Assembly (NCBI GenBank): GCA_003427395.1
Contig: BFEA01000128.1
Span: forward strand, 109,289 to 135,462
Length of the DNA stretch: 26,174 nt
Direction of reading: 5' to 3'
Source of the DNA: Chara braunii
Lineage: Eukaryota > Streptophyta > Charophyceae > Charales > Characeae
Below the pieces are notes generated by a model. That model was given only the letters and a program-made list of their open reading frames with translations. It was not told the origin of the DNA and made no database searches. The position numbers were made by a program, and so were the translations under genes. This document shows, in pieces, positions 18,927 to 26,174 of the stretch (the first letter of the stretch is position 1; each line of letters starts with the position of its first letter).

Positions 18927-20002
18927 ACTAGGGCATATAGTTCCCTCTCGTAAGTGGAGTTGGCGACCTTCTCAGTTGGCAATCGAGCAGACATAAACTC
19001 AATGGGTCGATAACCATTGCCATCGTTTTGTTGGAGCACTGCGCCAATTTCGTACTCACTTGCGTCAGTAGTGACAATAAAGGGAAGAGACGGGTCAACA
19101 ATTTTCAAAACAGGATAGTGACTCAACGCATACGTTAGCCTCTTAAAGGAAGACTCACAGTCTTTGTCCCACAACCAGGTAGTTCCTTTCTTTAACAGTC
19201 TTCTCATTGGTGCAGCAATCTGAGAGAAGTTCCTAACAAACTTCCTATAATAGCTTGCTAAACCAAGGATGGATCGTAATTCAGTTAGAGACTTAGGTCG
19301 TGGCCAATCACGAATTGCTGAGATTTTCTTTTCTTCGGGCCGTAGGCCATCCTCATTTACTATATGTCCCAGATATAAGACTTCGGACTTAGCAAACTCA
19401 GACTTCTTCGGATTTAGCTTGAAATTACCTTCACGCAATTTTGTTAAAACCAAACGAAGATGCTTCTCATGATCTTCTAGCGTTTTACTATACACTAGAA
19501 TATCATTGAGGTAGACAATGACAAACTGATCTAACCACTGACGAAACAATTCATTCATGGACCTTTGGAAGGTCGCTGGGGCGTTAGTCAGACCGAAAGG
19601 CATTACCACAAACTCGTAGTGGCCATACCTGGTTCGAAATGCAGTCTTGTGTTCATCCGCGGGATCCACCTCGATCTGGTGGTACCCAGACTTTAGATCA
19701 ATCTTACTGAAAAACTTACAGCCTTGCAACTGGTCCAACAAGTCGTCAATACGTGGTAGAGGTTCAACATTCTTGACAGTGACAGCATTCAACCCTCTAT
19801 AGTCAATGCAAATACGTAACTCACCTTCCTTTTTCGGTACGAACAAGACAGGCGCACCATACGGAGAGGAGCTAGGGCGAATCCATCCTTTCTCTGTCAA
19901 GTCCTGCAGTTGTTTCCTAAGTTCCTCAAGTTCCCTAGGAGACATTCGATAGATAGGGCCCCTGGGAATCTTACTTAATTTCAATGGTGTGCTTGATGAC
20001 AT
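18908..20002 (-). pseudogene. pol: Gypsy reverse transcriptase and RNase H (pol)
   Basis: 364 codons are open. [62 protein letters not shown] (motif A Asp present), [16 protein letters not shown] (motif B). Motif C reads [12 protein letters not shown]: residue 166 (codon 19505-19507, AAT) is Asn where the first Asp of YxDD is required for catalysis. YLGHIV and [11 protein letters not shown] (thumb) follow. RNase H begins with [14 protein letters not shown] and RELYALV. The first residues overlap the end of the protease frame, and the RNase H continues in another frame beyond 18908. Confidence 0.92.
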
Positions 20003-20498
20003 GCTCAGTTATCCCGGTTGGTTCAACTTGCAGATCCTTATATTCATCCAAAAGTTTTTCAATTGAAGGAGGATAGGAAGTAGAAGATTCACCAACCTTC
20101 TTTACCAGAACCATCATTACTTCCTGTTCCAACTTCTTCTTTGAAACCATTGATCGAAAGGCTGGATAACTCATGCAACAAAAAGAAAGACTAGAGTCAA
20201 AACCAGACTTATGAAACAATTTAATGGTTTTCAATTTAGATTGTGCGTCTCGCAATTGCACAACCTTTTCTCTGAACTTAATATCTGGGTTGGCTTCCTC
20301 GTGCCAATCCATACCCAGAATCAAGTCAAACGGAAGGTTTTTCTCAACAAGAAAAGACACCTCATGTAGAATCTTCTTACCTTCCCGTGTTCGAAACCAA
20401 CACTTGACACGATCAATGTACTGCGAGACTGTGATCGTGCTTTTGTTAGCTAAAATAGACGTGATAGGTCGAGACAAGGTCTTTACTTTCATTCTCAA
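19971..20498 (-). pseudogene. pol: Gypsy aspartic protease C-terminal part and protease-RT linker
   Basis: 175 codons continue the protease after a frameshift at about 20497. FDLILGMDW matches the ILG motif that closes the fold of retroviral-type proteases. The rest is a linker rich in Lys/Glu that leads to the start of RT ([17 protein letters not shown]), where the frame shifts again near 19990. Confidence 0.8.
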
Positions 20499-21393
20499 AA
20501 ATGTAGGATCGCGTGGATCCTGAGTCTAACAGTGCACCTACGCGTGTGTGCGCAATCTCTACATTCGCGAGTAGTAGGTCACCCTTAGACTTTGCTTTCT
20601 TAGCCCACGAGCTTCGTAATGCCAGCAACTCGTTACCAAGCTCGTCAAGAGAGTCGTCCAAAGAGACAGAACATAAGACGGGTTCAGGGTGTTCTGGACG
20701 ATGGGCTGAAGAAGGACCATCCTGTGCCATGTGAGTCGAAGGGTTGGAAGGGTTAGTCGGCGATTTACCTTCAATCTGGTCCAAACCCTTAGACTCAGTA
20801 GGAGCGGATGCTACTCCTACTGGCCGCTCGCTTTTGGGTTCTGGTTTCGAATGAGCGAGCACCATGCAATCACGTGCCCAGCAGTGCCGCACTTCAGACA
20901 CTGCGCATTGTCCATTCTCTCTTGATTGACCCATCTTTTCCCAGGGCTTCCCTATCGCAATGCCGGGATGCTCGGGAAAGGAGCGTGGTCTCCTCTTCTT
21001 ACCTGGTGGTCGTGGCCCTCCCTTGTTGACCACGGCAGCGGTGACGTCCCCTTTCCCGGACTCACGGCTGCTTTCCACACCCTCGGCCTCCAATGGCCAC
21101 TTCTCCACAATATCGTCGTCAAAGACGACGAGGGTGTAGTCCTGACGTTTCTGACGCCAGATAACTCGCTTTCCTGTACTTGCGCCACCACCATACTTCA
21201 CAACAAACGAATAAGAGGTCTTTACGTGCGAAGTCATTTGTTCTCTTTGGAGAGCAAGGTCTCGAAATTGCCGGTAATTGTACTTACCTGACTTTGACTC
21301 CGCCACGGGCTGACTGCGTATGGGCTCAGGCAAAGCTCGAGAGTAAATGTACAATACCTGATTGTCTTGCAGGTTCAAACCGGGAACCTGCAA
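20499..21393 (-). pseudogene. gag: Gypsy gag 3' part with CCHC knuckle, and protease active site
   Basis: On the minus strand, this frame opens with the post-capsid region (NYRQFRDLALQREQM) and a basic, disordered stretch (GGPRPPGKKRRPRS). The CCHC zinc knuckle lies at 20900-20859 in a different frame (CLKCGTAGHVIAWC; Cys-x2-Cys-x4-His-x4-Cys), so the gag frame is broken on both sides of it. The original frame returns for LLLANVEIAHTRVGALLDSGSTRSYIF. The DSG catalytic triad of the aspartic protease is at 20518-20526. The knuckle binds the genomic RNA during packaging. Confidence 0.85.
20859..20900 (-). other. gag: CCHC zinc knuckle of Gypsy gag (out of the main frame)
   Basis: Reading the minus strand from 20900 gives a perfect Cys-x2-Cys-x4-His-x4-Cys. 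The long open frame covering this region encodes unrelated residues here. This localises two opposite frameshifts to either side of the motif. Confidence 0.85.
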
Positions 21394-21445
21394 CAGACGG
21401 TCAACCTCCCGAGAAAGGCTTCAACAGAAGTCCAATGCTTTTGAC

Positions 21446-22189
21446 CTATCGTAGTGAGCTGGTCAAAAGCCTTGTCGGTTGTCGTCTTATCCAAAACCGT
21501 TCCTTGATCTTAGCAAGGAACTGTTTGAGGTCCAAGGTTCCAGCCCATACTCCGATGTCGTCAAATCCTGCCGCATTGGCTTCAATGAGAGCCCACTCTT
21601 TTGCTTCCCCACCCAAACATGAAGTGGAGAAGGCCACTTGAGACTCGGGTTCAACGGGGGCTGTTCTACAATACGTCTGAATTTCTGCGATCCACAAAAG
21701 CAGATTTTTGTCTTTCTTGTTACAATATGTAAATGGCAATTTCGTCTTGACTTTTTCTCTCTTTTTCGGTTTTTCAGGTTGAGGGGTGGTGGTCTTATTT
21801 CCAGCGGGAGACTTTGGCGGACTCGATGGCGGACTCGAAGGTGGACTCGAAGGCTCGCCTTCCTTCCCCTCGGTTTTCTTAGTCCCTCCCTCAAGTGCTT
21901 TAAAAGCATCTCCCATCAATTTCTCAGGTTTCTTTTCTTTCTCAGTTTTGACTTCCTCAGTCACTTTGTTCTTTCCCTAGACCACATTGGTGATAGTCTG
22001 TAATCCCGCGGTTACCTCATCAACACGAACACCGTACTGATCAATCTTCATCTCAAGATGTGCGAGGTAAGTCACTAATTGAGAGATAGAAACTGCCTGT
22101 CCTTCCCCTTCGGTTACAACAACGACATTATGTCTAATTTCCTCAATTTTCTTTTCTTGCTGTGTATTTCTCTCTTTTTTCTTTCTCAC
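21446..22189 (-). pseudogene. gag: Gypsy gag, linker and capsid region
   Basis: One frame has a single in-frame TAG at 21974-21976. The part upstream of the stop (70 codons) is a probable coiled coil (KKIEEIRHN ... HLEMKIDQYGVRVDEV). Downstream, a Lys/Glu-rich stretch and a Ser-Pro repeat (SSPPSSPPSSPP) precede a capsid-like domain: KDKNLLLWIAEIQTYC, VAFSTSCLGGEAKEWAL, DLKQFLAKIKERF. The W...A...L..EA..W spacing is typical of Gypsy-type capsids, which assemble virus-like particles. The capsid end shifts frame near 21450. Confidence 0.8.
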
Positions 22190-22668
22190 TTCTTCTCTTT
22201 CTCAAGTGCCTCCTCGAGTTGTCCAATGTTTTCATCCAGGACTTCTTCAGAAATCGTTGTTTTCTGTTCTTCTTGTTTCTGTCTGTTCTCAATTTCAGCA
22301 AACTGACCAATGACAAAATCATCAAGTGCTTTATGGCACTTGATCAGTATGCCTTGGACAGCAAGGACGCCGGTTCCAGTTTCCGCAGTTTCAATGGCAG
22401 TTCTTAGTGCCTGCAAATCATACAATTCACGGACATGGTACTCAGCCTCAGGACCAGTGCCTCGGAGTTCAGACTCAAGTTGATTCAAACGGGCAACCAA
22501 GACTTTCTTCCGTTCATCAACTTGTTGCCTGGTTCGTGGTTCTGGCTGTTCTTCATCTACCGCAAAGATTACTGAAATAGGATAGAACAGAAGTGGGATG
22601 AAACGCGTGAGCACCGAGAGTTTCAGACATCTCCAGAAATGAGACATTATGATTTGCGTTTGCCGCAC
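22186..22668 (-). pseudogene. gag: Gypsy gag N-terminal region (coiled coil)
   Basis: 160 codons. From about residue 40 the sequence is hydrophilic and heptad-like (RQQVDERKKVLVARLNQLESEL; later ENIGQLEEALEKEKK), probably a coiled coil for Gag multimerisation. The first 35 residues are hydrophobic and may be leader sequence read through, so the true start is uncertain. The frame shifts near 22190 into the next gag segment. Confidence 0.6.
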
Positions 22669-23800
22669 AATGAATAATTAATAAACAATAATAGATTCCA
22701 CGGCTGCGCCTTTCCTTACAGCAAGACTTCAGGTAACCCAAAGAAGAAAGAACAACTACAATTATTTCTAAATTCTATGTCTAACTTCTGCTGTTCTGTG
22801 TCTATCTGTGTGATGACGTCCTAAGTGTACAGGTACCACGTCAGGCCCGTGTGATCAGATACAACACACAAGTAAGTATGCACACCACCACAACACAGCA
22901 AACGACAGACAGGTAAATATGCCAGCATCAATTGCAACAATTGTTAGCAAGCCTTTTTTCTTTCCCCTGTGTCGTCCTGATGTCAATGCAATATAATACC
23001 CCTCTTGACAGCTGGCACTACAGCTGTCTCGTCAGTCAATCAGCCGTACCGCCGTCGTCTTCGGAGTACTTCTCTTACTTGGCAGCAGCCTGCCTGCTTC
23101 GTGTCATCCCTGGAGTGCCAACATAGCAGATTCTGCCACGTCAGCACGTCGAGATCCAGTCAATCAGCAATGGGATGCCACGTCAACAAATGTGTAGTCT
23201 GATCCTTGCCACGTGCCACTTCCACGTGTCCTATGTGATGCCTTCGTCAAACCAGCCAGTCTGAGCAATGCCACGTCAGCTCAAGGGAACATTGCCACGT
23301 CAGCAAGTGATTACCGCTCAAAACAATGCGGTAATCCTCCTCTCGCCACGTCAGCATCCAGTCTTGTCCCCAAAGCCACGTCAGCACCTGCAGTAGACCC
23401 TGTCACGTGTCAGCAGCACAAGAAGTGCCACGTCAACAATCAGCAACAAGGTCTTCAGACGTGGCACAACATACCACGTCAGCAAGGGATCGCGCTGTCA
23501 CTATCGCGATCCAGGCTGGCATGCGATATCTCTAATGGCAGTCCCTTCTGCCACGTCAGCAGCCTGGTAGGGACTTCCTCTCACCAGTGAAGTCTGCACC
23601 TCGTCTGCACTCTCGGCAATGTCTTCTCGCCAGTGAAGTGTGTACCACGTCAGCAATCCCCGGCAATGTCGTCTTACCGAACAGGTATGTACCTCGTCAA
23701 TATTCCCACTATATCCCTTGCCACGTCATCACCTGCTCAAGCTTACTTACCTGAGCGCCACCTGGCGCTTACCGCATTCTAATGTCAATGTCAGGAGAAT
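22669..23800 (-). promoter_or_regulatory. Gypsy leader (5' UTR) between primer site and gag
   Basis: No coding domain. About 1.1 kb on the minus strand between the primer site and gag. It contains twelve copies of CCACGTCA (plus strand) at 22836, 23136, 23179, 23271, 23295, 23346, 23376, 23429, 23474, 23551, 23645 and 23721. Most extend to CCACGTCAGCA. CACGTG variants lie at 23209, 23222 and 23403. On the minus strand this is TGACGTGG, an ACGT-core word of the type bound by plant bZIP factors. A partial 46-bp repeat (CCAGTGAAGT at 23584 and 23630) is also present. Confidence 0.6.
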
Positions 23801-23813
23801 TGTTCCGATACCA
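23801..23813 (-). promoter_or_regulatory. Primer-binding site, initiator-Met tRNA type
   Basis: Three bases inside the 5' LTR, the minus strand reads TGGTATCGGAACA. Plant LTR elements commonly carry TGGTATCAGAGC, complementary to the 3' end of tRNA-iMet. The first seven bases match exactly and the rest partly. It primes minus-strand cDNA synthesis. Confidence 0.8.
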
Positions 23814-23816
23814 AAT

Positions 23817-24846
23817 TGTAATGAACCCAGATTTTGAGAGAGTTGTCAACAATGCGAGTCCAGAAAAATGTCCATCAGGTGATGATTACAAATAGTCAAA
23901 AATCGTGACCAGACAGAAAGAGGTGAGATATCATACACAGACGAAGAGGGAGGAGGGAGAAGAGACAAAGGAGAGGAAGTAAAAATGCCCACTCCTGCTA
24001 CGGGCTCCCTCCTCCACTGCCACCTCATCAATCAATAGTCTGAATGAGTATCCGAGTATCCTCAATGTGCCACGTGGCACGACTAATCAGTTCCACATCA
24101 GCATCTGGAGCAATGTCGNCATGAAGACCACCAGGTACGTATCCTCGAACTTCCCCCCCCACAGTCCTGATCTCCTCCTGAGTACGATGAATCAGAACAG
24201 CAATGCCGAATATGTAGTCCCAGTCACAGAACACGTGGACAGCAGCCACGTCAGCANGATACACGTGGCAGCAGCCACATCAGCGAAGGTGCATGGCAGC
24301 TGCCACGTCAGCAGGCCANGAAGACNGGAGCAAGNCGGCCACCANGCCGGAATAGCAGCANCTCGCCAAGTCACAATGCCAGCAGCGTCNAGCCAGCGTC
24401 GCAGCGTCAAGCCAGNGTCGAAGTCAATGCGTGAAGTCAGCATCAACGCAAGACAGAATGTCCTCCCACAGCCAGGAAGTCAACTCTTATGTAGTGTTGA
24501 CGCAGGGTCTGGACCCCGGCTGCTGTATCCCTGGGCCGTCCAGATCTCAATGCGAATGAGGGCTCANATCGGCCTGAAACCGAATTCCCTCCGGCCTGGA
24601 TGCTGTATGGGTACCTGCGCACAACAAGTGAGTGTATCCAACCCAGGGCCTGGGTGCAGTACCTTTGACACTACAGTTGACTTTGACTCTTGAATTTCCT
24701 GTGTGCAGCGTTCGGTCACACAGCCACACTTGACAGACTCAGGCCCGGGCGTGTCTTGGTCACACAGCCCGGCGCAGGCCAACTCAGGTCTGTGTTTCCA
24801 GGGGCCGGGTTCTGGCCCCAGGCGTCTTCTGAACAGGGTTACTGCA
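23817..24846 (-). repeat. 5' LTR (right copy)
   Basis: 1030 bp from TGTAATG to ACTGCA, and a direct repeat of 5990-7019. It carries ten Ns at positions homologous to Ns of the other LTR (24119, 24257, 24319, 24326, 24335, 24345, 24361, 24390, 24416, 24567). As the 5' LTR on the minus strand it should hold the promoter. CCACGTCA copies at 24246 and 24303 and CACGTG words near 24070, 24233 and 24263 continue the leader motif array. Confidence 0.93.
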
Positions 24847-24850
24847 ATCC
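24847..24850. repeat. Target-site duplication, right copy (ATCC)
   Basis: It matches 5986-5989 and directly follows the LTR terminal CA. Confidence 0.6.
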
Positions 24851-25210
24851 TCTCCTTTGCCTTCATCTTCATTCCACACTCCTTTCCCTTACTTTCGCTT
24901 TGTCGTTCCTTTTTTCGTATTCTCTCCATCTCTTTTCTCTGTGCTTATCGAACTTTATTCCCCTCCCGCTTTACTCTTCCTCTTCCTCACAGCGTACAAG
25001 TGGGCCGTTATGGCACATGCAAGTCCCAGGGCTCGATCCCTAGACCATCACCTTACCTGTGTACAGTATCCGTGTCCACCCCGAGAGTTGAACCCACGAC
25101 CTGTGTCTTTCCCCACAGTGGTAGGTTGTCGTGGGTCTGTAGGGCATAGGGGTTCGATCTATAGACCTGTCGGATAGGAGTCGTAGCAAGTTCTAGCAGT
25201 CGTAGCTATA

Positions 25211-25274
25211 GTCCTCCAAAGGGTCAAGGTCGTAGCTGCTACAGTCCTGAAGGGTCAAGGTCGTAGTTGCTACA
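25211..25274. repeat. Short tandem repeat, about 33-bp unit
   Basis: Two units, GTCCT...AGGGTCAAGGTCGTAG(C/T)TGCTACA, lie at 25211-25243 and 25244-25274. Partial GTCGTAGC words lie just upstream at 25182 and 25199. Confidence 0.8.
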
Positions 25275-25279
25275 GTATC

Positions 25280-25328
25280 CGAAAGGCCAGGACTGAAACT
25301 TCCGGAAGATCCTGGTACTGGCCTTTCG
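25280..25328. repeat. Nested inverted repeat
   Basis: Perfect 11-bp arms CGAAAGGCCAG (25280-25290) and CTGGCCTTTCG (25318-25328) enclose CCAGGA/TCCTGG (25287-25292 / 25310-25315; these overlap the outer arm on one side) and the central palindrome CTTCCGGAAG (25299-25308). It could form a hairpin in DNA or RNA. Confidence 0.75.
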
Positions 25329-26104
25329 AAGCTGCTCACGTTTGGGCTGAGGCAAGTGGCCAAGTGGTGGAGTTCACCCGTGCTGAGTCAGCAGTCTTAG
25401 TCTCAGTCAGTCCTAGTCCAGTCAAGCAAGTACCACATAGGACTGTGTGCACCACGGGCATGGGAAAGGGGCAGACCAACGAGATACAGAAGTATAAATC
25501 AAGAGGCAGCGCCCAGCCATTCGTTCATTCCTGCTTAAGCCATGTGGAAGCGCTGCCACAGCGACTTGTGCAAGGTGGTCTGCAGTGAGCCCGAAGACGA
25601 AGTGGGCGAGAAGGAGAGCTTAGCCATAGCGATAGGAGTAGAAGCGGCCATAGCCGCTATAGCTGACAGGAGAGTGTAGTGTGTGTGTGTGTGCGTGTGT
25701 GTACAGTGTGATGCGTGTGGGATATCCAGGGTGATCCAGTGTGTGTGTGAACAGCAGAGTTGGGTTGGCGACGAACAGAGAGTTGTACAGGCGCTGTTGC
25801 GCCATAGGTGTTCGAAGTGAGCTTGTATCTGAACTGCGTTCTTGGCAACCATATCTCTGAGTTCTGAGCGGGCGCTTGTCGCCAGTTTGCTGCACAGCCT
25901 GTTTACATGCATGTGAAGTGTGAAGATAGCGAGTCTGATTGCATCAGTATCGGAGCTGGTACCCGCTATTCCACGCTCGATCGTCGTGTGCCGCAGGGAG
26001 CGTCGAGCGCCATAGCTGAAGGCGCTATCGGAGAAGAAGTCTGCCATAGCGGATCCGCAGGTTGAAGAACTCATCGCGCGCACCTGCAGAGAGGACGAGG
26101 ACGA

Positions 26105-26107
<3 letters not shown>

Positions 26108-26174
<67 letters not shown>
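26108..26174. repeat. (GA)n microsatellite, runs off the window
   Basis: Uninterrupted GA dinucleotides continue to the last base. A contig or window probably ends here because of the repeat. Confidence 0.95.

Larger units (their letters stand above)
5990..24846 (-). mobile_element. Ty3/Gypsy (chromovirus-like) LTR retrotransposon, split by a LINE
   Basis: The element has two 1030-bp direct LTRs beginning TGTAATG and ending ACTGCA, an ATCC duplication, and an initiator-Met-like primer site. On the minus strand the domain order is gag, CCHC knuckle, protease, RT, RNase H, integrase, chromodomain. RT before integrase is the Ty3/Gypsy order, and the C-terminal chromodomain points to the chromovirus branch. 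About 10 kb of the span is a later LINE insertion at 7929-18078, so the element itself is about 8.7 kb. Repeated frameshifts and altered catalytic residues show that this copy is not autonomous. Confidence 0.93.
24851..26107. other. Non-coding flank with repeats
   Basis: No supported gene. It contains a pyrimidine-rich stretch (24850-24990), possible tRNA-derived words (25028-25160), a tandem repeat and hairpin (25211-25328), and a GT-rich patch (25675-25700 and 25738-25748). The longest open frame (minus, 25535-26083) lies over this simple sequence and shows no domain. Confidence 0.45.

Noticed and set aside
23136-23731. Short regularly repeated CCACGTCAGCA words resembling a CRISPR-like array
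   Set aside because: The repeat is only 8-11 bp, spacing is irregular, it lies in a eukaryotic retroelement leader, and no cas-like gene is present.
25020-25160. A functional tRNA gene
   Set aside because: Only B-box-like words are present. I could not find paired acceptor, D and anticodon stems.
25535-26083. 182-codon minus-strand frame with a His-Thr repeat
   Set aside because: The His-Thr run comes from the GT microsatellite and the rest has no recognisable domain.

Overview
This is eukaryotic nuclear DNA, and most of it is transposable elements. There is no bacterial-style gene organisation, no rRNA and no convincing tRNA gene. A streptophyte (green plant or charophyte alga) is the best fit. 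The evidence is a Gypsy LTR element whose primer site resembles plant initiator-Met tRNA, a chromodomain on its integrase, and a plant-type L1 LINE with a CCHC ORF1 and an endonuclease-RT-zf-RVT ORF2. A Chara-like alga is only a guess.

Layout. 1-2150: non-coding DNA with a CAAT/CTAT microsatellite, two possible SINE-like copies and a nested CGTACG palindrome. 2152-4029 (+): a long open frame with no early ATG, probably the last exon of an unidentified cellular gene. 4030-5985: AT-rich downstream DNA with small repeats. 5990-24846 (-): a complete LTR/Gypsy retrotransposon with two 1030-bp TG...CA LTRs, ATCC on both flanks, a primer-binding site, and gag, protease, RT, RNase H, integrase and chromodomain in the expected order. 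Its frame is broken many times. About 7929-18078 (+): a roughly 10-kb LINE nested inside the Gypsy integrase core. It has a long tandem-repeat 5' UTR, an ORF1 with zinc knuckle and Gln/His-rich linker, an ORF2 with APE endonuclease and RT, and a poly(A) tail. 24847-26174: non-coding DNA with a repeat/hairpin cluster, GT-rich repeats and a (GA)n tract that runs off the window.

History. The Gypsy element inserted first and the LINE later split its integrase between the second and third catalytic acidic residues. Both elements are now defective. The Gypsy RT reads YLND where YxDD is needed, an integrase zinc-site Cys is Ser, and gag-pol changes frame repeatedly. LINE ORF2 carries several in-frame stops. 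The two LTRs look very similar (about eight visible substitutions), but they share Ns at ten homologous positions, so this identity may be partly an assembly product.

The most unusual signals are a dense CCACGTCA array in the Gypsy leader and LTR, an abrupt C-rich to G/A-rich switch between two tandem-repeat families in the LINE 5' UTR, and a large unrecognised C-terminal region of LINE ORF1.
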